Source: Pelobacter sp. UBA5610
Lineage (GTDB): Bacteria; Desulfobacterota; Desulfuromonadia; Desulfuromonadales; Syntrophotaleaceae
Direction: 5' to 3'
NCBI GenBank assembly: GCA_002424645.1
Contig: DIKU01000015.1
Location: 1 to 11,487, forward strand
Length of the DNA: 11,487 nt
Shown here: one piece after another, positions 1-6,125 of the stretch
How the letters are laid out: each line of letters starts with the position of its first letter
How positions within the stretch are numbered: position 1 is the first letter of the stretch
Position numbers and translations under genes: made by a program
Notes under the pieces: model-generated
The model's input: the letters and a program-made list of their open reading frames with translations, nothing else
What the model was told of the DNA's origin: nothing
Database searches by the model: none

Positions 1-1898
1 CTGGTTCCGTTACGTGTCTTGCCCACCGAATTTTCAATAAGTTCGGCAGTTTCCTTGGCCGCGGTAGCACTGCGGGCCGCCAGAGTCCGGACTTCCTCGG
101 CAACAACGGCGAATCCTTTGCCATGCTGACCGGCACGGGCTGCCTCGACGGCGGCGTTAAGTGCCAGCAGGTTGGTCTGGAAGGCGATTTCGTCGATGAC
201 CTTGATGATTTTGGAGATATCTTCACTCGAGGCATTGATGTCACGCATGGCCGCGACCATCTCCTCCATCATCTTCGCGCCTTCGGCTGCCCCCTCACGA
301 GCGTTGTCGGCCAAAGAGTTGGCCTGCTCGGCATTGTCGGCATTGAGTTTGGTCTGGGATGCCATCTGCGTCATGGACGCGTTGATCTCCTCCATGGAGG
401 CTGCCGCTTCGGTGGTGCTCTGCGACAGGGATTGGCTGGCATCGGCGATCTGGCCGGAACCCGAAGCAATCTGCTCACCTGCAGTCTGCACCTGTTCCAA
501 AACATCGTTCAGGTTCGCTGTCATGTTTTGCAGGGCACGACCCAATTGGTCCTTGCTGGAAGCCAGCTTGACGTCGATATCAAGATTGCCTGCGGCAATC
601 TGTTCGGCGACATCGGCTGCACCCTGGAGACTGTCCGCCATCTGATTCAGTGCGGTAGACAACTGACCGACCTCATCCTGCTGATCGAGGGTAAGCCTCT
701 GGGAGAAGTCTCCGGCACGGATGGTATCGGCCAACTCGGCTGCACGGCGGATGGGGCGAGCAATACCGCCGGCTGCCAACCACAGCAGGAATACCGCGAG
801 GGAGACAACGCCCGCCCCGACAACGATCTGCCAAAAAGCGCTGCTGCGGCCACGTTTGGTCAACTCGCTGTCCAGAGCCATGGCTTTCGCCAGGATAACT
901 TTTTCCGGCACCTGGATCATGACGGCCCAGGGCTTGCCGGTGTCCCCGAGATGGATAGGGGAAACGGTTTCGACCATGCCGGTCTCGTCGTTGGTGCGCA
1001 CCATTTCTTCACCGGACTGTATCGCCTGCAAGATATCTTCCCAGCCCTTGGCCATAACCTGGTTGAAATGGCCACCGATCATCTCCGCATTCTCGCTTTG
1101 CGCTACCAACAGGCCGTTGTCGGCAATGATCGACACCTGCCCCTCGCCGCCGAACAGCCCGCCATCAACCTCCTTGGCGAGGTCCTGGACAAAATCAAGG
1201 TTGTAGTCGGCCCCGGCGACGCCATAGAATTTACCATTGGCGACAATGGGAACCGACATGGTTACCAGGAACACCTGCTTGCCCTGCACGATGTACGGCA
1301 GAGGACCGAGCACGCTTTCCAGATTCTTTTCACGCGGGGTGATATACCAGCCACCCTTGAGTACACCGTTGGGGTGTTTATCATAGGTATCGTATTCAAC
1401 CAGGGGTTGCACGGCAATATTGCCGCCGGCATCCCGGGTCCAATAGGGGGTGAAACGGCCGGTGACCGGATTGTTGCCGTCCTGGTTAACACGGAAGGCG
1501 TCATCGCGCCCGTCGATGGCATTCGGCTCCCAGCAGGAGTAGGTACCATTGAAACTCTTGTTGTGCTTCAGGACATTGAGCAACACGGCATTGAGTTGAT
1601 CGCGACCGATGTTCAGGTTGCCGGTTTGCTGCTTGCTCACCTCAAAGGTATGGGCCATGGTTCGCGCCGCATTCAGCGCAAGATCCAGCTGCTCCTGAAC
1701 CTTGCCGGCCTGCTCCCCTGCCAGATTTTGCAGGCTTTCCATGCTGGTCTCGGTCTGCAAGGTCGAAACCTGCTCGGAAACCAGATTTTGCGTACTGCTG
1801 GCGGAGAACAATCCGTAAATCACCAGCACCGCCACTGCCGACAGCAGGCAAAGCCCGGCAATCGCGGCAATCTTCATTTGCACCGACTTGAATTGCAT
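1..1898 (-). CDS. Methyl-accepting chemotaxis protein, double-Cache sensor (partial, C-terminus off window)
   Basis: Transmembrane chemoreceptor that senses a periplasmic ligand and controls the CheA kinase. 632 codons are visible before the window edge. A short basic N-terminus leads to a membrane segment at about 9-31. A periplasmic sensor of the double-Cache type follows at about 35-350; the stretches around W123-E-P-N, G183-W-Y-I-T-P-R-E and V230-A-G-A-D are typical of that fold. A second membrane segment (about 355-378) leads to a HAMP domain (about 378-430), a second HAMP-like stretch (about 432-465) and the start of the cytoplasmic coiled coil. The highly conserved hairpin tip is present at about 564-607, with E570-I-A-F-Q-T-N and the N581-A-A-V-E-A-A-R-A-G core. 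The descending half of the signalling domain and any CheR-binding tail are missing. The ATG at 1898 has AGGAAG about 7 bases upstream. The ligand cannot be assigned; the arginine-tryptophan-tyrosine pattern of amino-acid receptors is not clearly present. Confidence 0.96.
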   Translation of the reverse strand, partial: MQFKSVQMKIAAIAGLCLLSAVAVLVIYGLFSASSTQNLVSEQVSTLQTETSMESLQNLAGEQAGKVQEQLDLALNAARTMAHTFEVSKQQTGNLNIGRDQLNAVLLNVLKHNKSFNGTYSCWEPNAIDGRDDAFRVNQDGNNPVTGRFTPYWTRDAGGNIAVQPLVEYDTYDKHPNGVLKGGWYITPREKNLESVLGPLPYIVQGKQVFLVTMSVPIVANGKFYGVAGADYNLDFVQDLAKEVDGGLFGGEGQVSIIADNGLLVAQSENAEMIGGHFNQVMAKGWEDILQAIQSGEEMVRTNDETGMVETVSPIHLGDTGKPWAVMIQVPEKVILAKAMALDSELTKRGRSSAFWQIVVGAGVVSLAVFLLWLAAGGIARPIRRAAELADTIRAGDFSQRLTLDQQDEVGQLSTALNQMADSLQGAADVAEQIAAGNLDIDVKLASSKDQLGRALQNMTANLNDVLEQVQTAGEQIASGSGQIADASQSLSQSTTEAAASMEEINASMTQMASQTKLNADNAEQANSLADNAREGAAEGAKMMEEMVAAMRDINASSEDISKIIKVIDEIAFQTNLLALNAAVEAARAGQHGKGFAVVAEEVRTLAARSATAAKETAELIENSVGKTRNGT

Positions 1899-1965
1899 AG
1901 AATCTCTTCCTTTCTTCCTGTCCCACATTAAATATTATGAGGCCAACGATGAAAAATTTCGGGTC

Positions 1966-1980
1966 GTCCTTTTTGAGGAC
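1966..1980 (-). repeat. Small hairpin in the chemoreceptor leader
   Basis: Perfect 5-base inverted repeat, GTCCT and AGGAC, around a 5-base loop. If the sigma-54 start near 1982 is right, it lies at the very 5' end of the receptor mRNA and could protect it from decay. No U-tract follows in either direction, so a terminator is unlikely. Confidence 0.35.
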
Positions 1981-1992
1981 AGGCAGGAGTAT

Positions 1993-2008
1993 CGCAAAGG
2001 CAATGCCA
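1993..2008 (-). promoter_or_regulatory. Candidate sigma-54 (-24/-12) promoter for the chemoreceptor gene
   Basis: Read on the minus strand, the site is TGGCATTGCCTTTGCG. It has the invariant GG and GC dinucleotides separated by exactly ten bases, with TGGCA at -24 and TTGC at -12, matching the RpoN consensus TGGCAC-N5-TTGC at most positions. A transcript would start near 1982, giving an untranslated leader of about 85 bases before the ATG at 1898. I found no convincing sigma-28 (FliA) or sigma-70 promoter in this gap. Pattern matching by eye only. Confidence 0.5.
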
Positions 2009-2161
2009 TCTACGCCAATTTTCCACTTATTTGTCGTTAATAAAACGGAAGTATACGGAATTGTTTGCCAAAAATTGCATCAGCGGTTGACCAAAACAGA
2101 TACGGAGGCACATCCCCGATTGTTCCGCGAGTCATGGCGGTGACAATCCCCGAGGGAGGGC

Positions 2162-2177
2162 GCCACACACCTGTGGC
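2162..2177. repeat. Hairpin downstream of the MoxR-VWA genes
   Basis: Perfect 6-base inverted repeat GCCACA/TGTGGC around a 4-base loop, about 55 bases past the stop codon of the VWA gene. It could stabilise or end that transcript, but no T-run follows on the minus strand, so it is not a classical intrinsic terminator. Confidence 0.35.
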
Positions 2178-2230
2178 ATGCCCCAAACGAGCGCCCCATT
2201 TTGTCCACGGAAAAGAAGAAATAGCCGACT

Positions 2231-3421
2231 TCAGGAGTGCATGAGATGGGAAACGGCCTTTTCAAGACCATCGAGACTCAGGTGAAACATGGGGAAGACC
2301 TGCCGGATGCGATTAATGGTTTGCCCATAGGGCCACAGGGAAGGACTTTGTGGATTAAGCCAGACCGCATGGCGAAAGGTCTTAGCCATGGTTTCGAGGC
2401 GTTCGATGCTTGCTTGCCTGGTGACACGGCGCAGGGTGTAAGAAGGGCCGGCATGCAACAACTCTTCAGGAGCCATACTGGCATCGCCGACGATAATCAA
2501 CCGGCTTTGGGGATCGCGCGCCAACAGCTGCGCATAGGGAATCGGGGAAGATGTCCGCTCGGCATCGTTCCACACCCGCTCGTGGATGGTATTATGAAAA
2601 TAATGGATATCCAGGTTCTGAAATTGGTCGCGGGCATGGTTAAACAGGGTCTGGACCGTCGGCACATGGGTTTCCATGGACCAACCACCGTTATCGATGA
2701 GCAAAATCACCTTGAGACGATCGGCCAGACGCCGGTCGAAAACCAATTCGATCTCGCCACCGTTACGCATGGTCTGGCAAATGGTACGATCGATGTTCAA
2801 CGCATCACACGGACCGGCCGGCATCAGGTTCCGCAGGCGCTTAAGAGCTTCGCCGATGTGGGCCCGGGTCAACGGGGCGCCCCGGGAATAATCGCGATAG
2901 CGCCGCTCCATGGCTACCTGCATGGCCGATCGGTTGCGGGAAACGCCACCGATGCGCATCCCGCCGGGGCGCTGCCCTGAATGACCGACGGGTGAAACAC
3001 CACCGGTGCCGATCCACTTGCGACCGCCATGATGCTCATCTTTCTGATCTTCCAGGCGGTCAAACAGATACTGCTCCAGTTCTTCCGGGCTGAGGCGCTC
3101 CAGTTGTTCGACACCCGGCTCCACGGAGCGGTCCTTTTTTTTCGGTTTTTCAAGCCACTTTTGTATCTGGTCGCGAATGGCCTGATCGAGGTCGGTTACC
3201 CGGGCAACATCCTGCTCCGCTCCGCCAAAGTGTTCCGCAAACAGCTGATCATAGGTATCGAAATCCCGCTCGCTTTTCACCAGCACGGTGCGCGCCACGG
3301 TATAAAGGTCATCCAGAGACTGAACCAACCCCATGCCCAATGCGCGTTGCAGGCGCAGAAAAGCCGTTGGGGCAACCAGGACTCCGCGATCGCGCAATCC
3401 ATAAAAAAATGGCAGAAACAC
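2231..3421 (-). CDS. VWA domain protein of the CoxE-like family, partner of the MoxR ATPase
   Basis: 396 aa, cytoplasmic, no signal peptide or membrane segment. The frame stays open upstream to 3649, but that part overlaps the MoxR gene and reads as a shadow. I start at the GTG at 3421, which has a perfect AAGGAGG five bases upstream, just after the MoxR stop. The N-terminal half (1-125) is helical and charged, with a KPKKKDR linker near 92-98. A glycine-rich stretch at about 132-160 (G-G-R-K-W-I-G-T-G-G, then G-H-S-G) is, from memory, a hallmark of this CoxE-like family. The VWA domain spans about 236-390. Its metal-site loop reads L-I-D243-N-G-G-W-S248-M rather than the classical DxSxS, and V-G-D313-A-S probably supplies a further ligand. 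In the family, VWA proteins present substrates to a MoxR ATPase for remodelling or metal-cofactor insertion, as CoxE does with CoxD. No client gene is adjacent, so the target is unknown. Confidence 0.9.
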   Translation of the reverse strand: MFLPFFYGLRDRGVLVAPTAFLRLQRALGMGLVQSLDDLYTVARTVLVKSERDFDTYDQLFAEHFGGAEQDVARVTDLDQAIRDQIQKWLEKPKKKDRSVEPGVEQLERLSPEELEQYLFDRLEDQKDEHHGGRKWIGTGGVSPVGHSGQRPGGMRIGGVSRNRSAMQVAMERRYRDYSRGAPLTRAHIGEALKRLRNLMPAGPCDALNIDRTICQTMRNGGEIELVFDRRLADRLKVILLIDNGGWSMETHVPTVQTLFNHARDQFQNLDIHYFHNTIHERVWNDAERTSSPIPYAQLLARDPQSRLIIVGDASMAPEELLHAGPSYTLRRVTRQASIERLETMAKTFRHAVWLNPQSPSLWPYGQTINRIRQVFPMFHLSLDGLEKAVSHLMHS

Positions 3422-3434
3422 CGCAACCTCCTTG
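3422..3434 (-). promoter_or_regulatory. Strong Shine-Dalgarno that fixes the GTG start of the VWA gene
   Basis: The 13 bases between the MoxR stop (TGA) and the VWA start (GTG) contain AAGGAGG, an exact match to the anti-Shine-Dalgarno core, with a 5-base spacer. This argues for translational coupling of the pair and against the longer upstream reading frame. Confidence 0.75.
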
Positions 3435-4277
3435 TCAGACCAACGCGTGAACCTGAGCCGCCTCAAGATCGGCGCTCTTCTTAAACAGGATGCCAAGATA
3501 CGGCAGTTGCCCATTTGCCAGGGTCGAGGCGTCCACATCCGGGTCGGCCAGCAGTGCGCGCAGCCAGTTAAGCAGTTCGCGCGTGGCAGGTTTTTTCTCC
3601 ACCCCATCCAGTTCACGCAGACGATAGAAAGCGGACAGGCAGCTCTCAAGCAGGATTTGATCGAGATCGGGGAAATGAACCGCTACGATACGCTTCATCA
3701 TGTCCGCCTCCGGAAAGGCGATATGATGAAAATTACACCGGCCGAGAAACGGATCGGACAGGTCTTTTTTGGCATTGGAGGTAATGATCACCACCGGACG
3801 ATGGCGAGCGGTCACCGTTTTGTCGATTTCCATAATGTCGAATTGCATCTGATCGAGCACGTCGAGCATGTCGTCCTGAAAATCGGTATCCGCCTTGTCA
3901 ATTTCGTCGATAAGAAGGACCACGCGTTGCGGTGCGGTAAAGGCCTGACCGATCTTGCCCATGCGGATGTAATCCTCGATGCAGCTGACATCGCGACTGG
4001 AATCGGCAAAACGGCTGTCGTTGAGACGGGTCAGGGTATCGTACTGATAAAGCGCCTCGACCAGCTTCATACTCGATTTAACATTGAGAATGATCAACGG
4101 CATGCCCAGACTCTCGGCAATAGCATGAGCCAGACGCGTTTTACCGGTACCAGGCTCCCCCTTGAGCAACAAAGGCAGCTCCAGGGCCATCGATACGTTG
4201 ACGATCTTGGCCAACTCGTCGTCAAGAACATAGCGCGAAGCATTGGTAAAACGTTGAAACTGCTGTGATTGAGTCAT
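3435..4277 (-). CDS. MoxR-family AAA+ ATPase (CoxD-like)
   Basis: 280 aa, cytoplasmic ATPase that hydrolyses ATP to remodel or activate client proteins, usually with a VWA partner. Visible motifs: Walker A G40-E-P-G-T-G-K-T47, Walker B L121-L-I-D-E-I-D127, sensor 1 around I165-T-S-N168, and an arginine-finger region F178-L-G-R180-C. The sequence K229-P-A-T-R233 is a candidate sensor-2 region. It has the normal length of a stand-alone MoxR protein, with no fused domain. The ATG at 4277 has GGAAGGAG seven bases upstream. The VWA gene follows after 13 bases on the same strand, so the two surely form an operon. The NemR-like regulator gene ends 82 bases upstream, and I see no clean promoter in that gap, so read-through from the regulator promoter is possible. 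The CoxD comparison rests on the MoxR-VWA pairing; there are no carbon monoxide dehydrogenase genes here. Confidence 0.94.
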   Translation of the reverse strand: MTQSQQFQRFTNASRYVLDDELAKIVNVSMALELPLLLKGEPGTGKTRLAHAIAESLGMPLIILNVKSSMKLVEALYQYDTLTRLNDSRFADSSRDVSCIEDYIRMGKIGQAFTAPQRVVLLIDEIDKADTDFQDDMLDVLDQMQFDIMEIDKTVTARHRPVVIITSNAKKDLSDPFLGRCNFHHIAFPEADMMKRIVAVHFPDLDQILLESCLSAFYRLRELDGVEKKPATRELLNWLRALLADPDVDASTLANGQLPYLGILFKKSADLEAAQVHALV

Positions 4278-4359
4278 GCACTTACTCCTTCCAGAGACAT
4301 CCAGGCACCCCCAGACATGGGCACAGGGACATAATATCCTGACACTGATTCGATATGTA

Positions 4360-4941
4360 TCAACGCAGCAGTCGTGAAAACAGCACGCTCATGAATTCAC
4401 GTACCGGCTGGGACGAGCGCTGCACCTTGGCGCGAAGGATGGCCCCTTCAAGACCATTGAGAACAACCCCGGCAAGCTGAAGACTATCAACTTCGACGGC
4501 CAGCTCTCCGCGAACCTGAGCCTCGGCAAGACATCGGGCAAGATGCTCCTGCCAGCTATCAAAAAGCTGTCCAAGGCGTTTACGGAATGTTTCGTTGCAA
4601 GCGGCTAACTCCTGCCCCAGATTACCGGCCAGGCATCCCCTGTCGCAGCCCCCCTCATCGAGCCGTTGAGCAATGGCGTCAAGATAGGTCCGTAGGCGCG
4701 CCAGCGGCGTGAGATCTTCATCACGCAAAAACCCGAGGAGCTTTTCTTCATAGCGACTGGCGAAACGATCGATAATGGCCAGCCCGAAAGCTTCCTTGCT
4801 GGGGAAATAGTGATAGAAAGACCCCTTGGGGACTTGCGCATGACTGAGCACGGAACCGATGCCGGTGGCGTTAAAGCCCTGACGGGCAACCAGGTCCATG
4901 CCGATGCGCAGAATATGTTCACGGGTGTCTCGCTTTTCCAT
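4360..4941 (-). CDS. TetR-family transcriptional repressor, NemR-like
   Basis: 193 aa DNA-binding repressor. The N-terminal helix-turn-helix domain (about 5-52) carries D5-T-R-E-H-I-L and V37-P-K-G-S-F-Y-H-Y-F, very close to E. coli NemR, the repressor of the nemA and gloA electrophile-detoxification genes. The ligand domain keeps R101-G-C103-L at the place of NemR Cys106, and A171-K172 at the place of NemR Lys175. In E. coli NemR these two residues form the reversible bleach-sensing bond. Three more cysteines lie at 99, 115 and 137. No nemA or gloA gene is adjacent; the neighbours are a ferritin-fold protein upstream and a MoxR-VWA pair downstream. The ATG at 4941 has no Shine-Dalgarno and sits where transcription would begin from the promoter at 4949-4978, so the mRNA may be leaderless. 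A palindrome in that promoter suggests autorepression. The inducer is unknown. Confidence 0.9.
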   Translation of the reverse strand: MEKRDTREHILRIGMDLVARQGFNATGIGSVLSHAQVPKGSFYHYFPSKEAFGLAIIDRFASRYEEKLLGFLRDEDLTPLARLRTYLDAIAQRLDEGGCDRGCLAGNLGQELAACNETFRKRLGQLFDSWQEHLARCLAEAQVRGELAVEVDSLQLAGVVLNGLEGAILRAKVQRSSQPVREFMSVLFSRLLR

Positions 4942-4948
4942 GTCGGCA

Positions 4949-4978
4949 ATAATAGACCGGTCGTCTAGAACAGGTCAA
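4949..4978 (-). promoter_or_regulatory. Sigma-70-type promoter of the NemR-like regulator
   Basis: On the minus strand: TTGACC (-35, complement of 4973-4978), an 18-base spacer, and TATTAT (-10, complement of 4949-4954). Each box matches the consensus at five of six bases. The expected start point is within one or two bases of 4942, next to the start codon at 4941. The promoter lies in the 91-base gap after the ferritin-fold gene, so the regulator need not depend on an upstream promoter. Confidence 0.6.
4953..4967. promoter_or_regulatory. Likely operator for the NemR-like repressor
   Basis: Perfect inverted repeat TAGAC-CGGTC-GTCTA: two 5-base arms around a 5-base centre. It overlaps the -10 box and fills the downstream part of the promoter spacer, where a bound repressor would block RNA polymerase. 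Size and placement are typical of TetR-family operators. Binding by the adjacent regulator is inferred. Confidence 0.6.
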
Positions 4979-5032
4979 GTCCTTGGCCGTTAAAAACGCA
5001 TAAGACTATCAAAGGCGGCCAGCGCAGGCGCT

Positions 5033-5521
5033 TCAGGCCGTTGCGGCATCCCCGTTACCGCCTTTATTCAAAGCGGCAAACTTTCTGCAGTAGTCGCTAA
5101 GTCGGGCGACATGATCCTGATCGGCCCGACCGAGAAGTTCAAAAACCCTGCGCAGACCTTCATCGGCAAAACGCACAGCGCATAATACATGCACCCGACG
5201 GAAATCCGCCTCCAGATGCAGGGACAGACTCAGCGCTTCTTTCACTGTCAGATCGGACTGGCGAACCTTGACCAGCAAATCACGCGCCTGGGCAAGCAGT
5301 TGCCTGATCTCCGCGTCGGGGACTTGCTCGCCAACAACGATATCCTCTTTCAACATGCGCACGGCCATGCGGATTTCCCGGGCATGCTCGCCCTCATCAT
5401 CCGCCATGGAAAGCCAGATATTTTTAAGAGCTTGCTCTGCCGCAACCGTGACGGCCAATTCGGTATAAATTTGCGCCAGAGTTTCCTCAACTTCCGCACA
5501 GCGGTTTAAAAACGGCTGCAT
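5033..5521 (-). CDS. Rubrerythrin/ferritin-like four-helix protein
   Basis: 162 aa, soluble, almost entirely helical. Four helices each carry carboxylate or histidine residues at diiron-type positions: E10/E12/E13 in helix 1, E43-x-x-H46 in helix 2, E104 with H111 in helix 3, and D134-x-x-H137 in helix 4. This resembles the rubrerythrin-like part of the ferritin superfamily, whose members reduce peroxide or handle iron. There is no C-terminal rubredoxin domain (no pair of CxxC motifs), so it is shorter than true rubrerythrin. C8, C114 and C145 are isolated. The ATG at 5521 has a purine-rich AGGTAGGGCAGG just upstream. The DUF2721 gene ends 48 bases upstream and the NemR-like regulator starts 91 bases downstream, all on one strand, which suggests a role in oxidant defence or iron handling. 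The fold call is good; the activity is not certain, since D134 is not a usual ligand at that position. Confidence 0.75.
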   Translation of the reverse strand: MQPFLNRCAEVEETLAQIYTELAVTVAAEQALKNIWLSMADDEGEHAREIRMAVRMLKEDIVVGEQVPDAEIRQLLAQARDLLVKVRQSDLTVKEALSLSLHLEADFRRVHVLCAVRFADEGLRRVFELLGRADQDHVARLSDYCRKFAALNKGGNGDAATA

Positions 5522-5569
5522 CCTGCCCTACCTTTCAGCCAGCATCGCACACTGGCCCGCTAAACGACC

Positions 5570-6001
5570 TTATGATAAATGATGCTTTTGAGCCGCCGCA
5601 CGATCCGCCGCCAGCATTTCGCACCGTTGCAACTCGTGCTTAAGAGCTTCACCAGACAGCAGAGTTTCCCAGATACTGATACCCAGGGATACCACCATCA
5701 AAACCATACTGACACCGAAACTGAACCTGGCCCAGGTCTCTTGGCCTATAAACAGGCAGAACATCGAGACCATGCACAGCAAAATGCTTACGATACCGAA
5801 ACCCTGCATCCACTTGATAAGACTGATACGCACACGCAAGTTATGAATCTGCCGGCGCACCTGCACATCATCGCTCTCGGCAAGGCGCCCGGCCAAAGCA
5901 CGGATAACGCTGGCCAAAGCCAGAAAACGGTTTGTGTAAGCCAGCAATAACAACGATATGGCCGGGAACAACAAGGCCGGAGTGGTAATATCCATCGACA
6001 T
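5570..6001 (-). CDS. DUF2721 family integral membrane protein
   Basis: 143 aa inner-membrane protein of unknown function. It begins with the family signature T6-T-P-A-L-L-F-P-A-I-S followed by a hydrophobic segment (about 8-30), then a charged helical loop (about 34-62) and two more membrane segments (about 66-86 and 91-112). A hydrophilic helical C-terminus (113-143) ends in histidines. The frame is open upstream to 6088, but I chose the ATG at 6001 because GGAAGG lies five bases before it and the family motif follows at once. An ATG two codons later (5995) is possible. The rubrerythrin-like gene follows 48 bases downstream on the same strand, so the two may be co-transcribed. The upstream lipoprotein gene is divergent. 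No catalytic motif is visible. Confidence 0.85.
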   Translation of the reverse strand: MSMDITTPALLFPAISLLLLAYTNRFLALASVIRALAGRLAESDDVQVRRQIHNLRVRISLIKWMQGFGIVSILLCMVSMFCLFIGQETWARFSFGVSMVLMVVSLGISIWETLLSGEALKHELQRCEMLAADRAAAQKHHLS

Positions 6002-6040
6002 GGGGTCCTTCCGTATAACGCCCCGGGACTCAGACACTTC

Positions 6041-6069
6041 TTGCCCGACGGGACAAAAGCATTTATCCT
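6041..6069 (+). promoter_or_regulatory. Possible sigma-70 promoter of the small lipoprotein gene
   Basis: TTGCCC (6041-6046), a 17-base spacer and TATCCT (6064-6069), each with four of six consensus bases. Start would fall near 6076, about 50 bases before the ATG at 6126. Confidence 0.4.
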
Positions 6070-6075
6070 TGGCAT

Positions 6076-6091
6076 CAGTTGCACACAACTG
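6076..6091. promoter_or_regulatory. Palindrome between the divergent lipoprotein and DUF2721 genes
   Basis: Perfect inverted repeat CAGTTG-CACA-CAACTG with 6-base arms and a 4-base centre. It begins where the possible lipoprotein promoter would start transcription, so it could be an operator or a hairpin at the 5' end of the leader. No regulator can be assigned. Confidence 0.45.
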
Positions 6092-6125
6092 GCAGCTTTT
6101 TACCCCAAACCAAAGAGGTTATGCT

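Larger units (their letters stand above)
1899..2230. other. Intergenic region upstream of the chemoreceptor gene
   Basis: This 332-base gap separates the stop of the VWA gene from the chemoreceptor start. It holds the receptor ribosome-binding site (complement of about 1905-1912), the candidate sigma-54 site, and two small perfect hairpins at 1966-1980 and 2162-2177. It also holds a direct repeat of ACGGAA (2045-2050 and 2055-2060, ten bases apart) about 40-55 bases upstream of the sigma-54 site, with a weaker third match at 2102-2107. Short frames here have no recognisable protein features, and I see no RNA gene. Confidence 0.6.

Noticed and set aside
123..1931. Plus-strand open frame of about 600 codons antisense to the chemoreceptor gene
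   Set aside because: It lies opposite a clearly coding receptor with conserved domains, has no family features, and arises from the GC-rich codon pattern of the real gene.
3422..3649. N-terminal extension of the VWA protein by 76 residues
   Set aside because: It would overlap the conserved C-terminal part of MoxR in another frame and has no homology-like features. The GTG at 3421 has a perfect Shine-Dalgarno.
3432..4268. Plus-strand open frame nearly coextensive with the MoxR gene, and a similar one at 2237-2980 opposite the VWA gene
   Set aside because: The minus-strand products have Walker and VWA motifs and good ribosome sites. The plus-strand products show none, so these are antisense shadows.
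4278..4359. TTGATA and TATTAT boxes upstream of the MoxR gene as a promoter
   Set aside because: The spacing is 21 bases and no better-spaced pair was found, so I did not annotate it; the gene may rely on read-through or a non-sigma-70 promoter.
5540..5558. GCCAG/CTGGC inverted repeat between the DUF2721 and ferritin-fold genes as a terminator
   Set aside because: The stem is only five bases with a 9-base loop and no T-run, too weak to call.
6002..6088. 29-residue upstream extension of the DUF2721 protein containing three cysteines
   Set aside because: The family signature begins right after the ATG at 6001, which has GGAAGG at proper spacing; the extension lacks a ribosome site.
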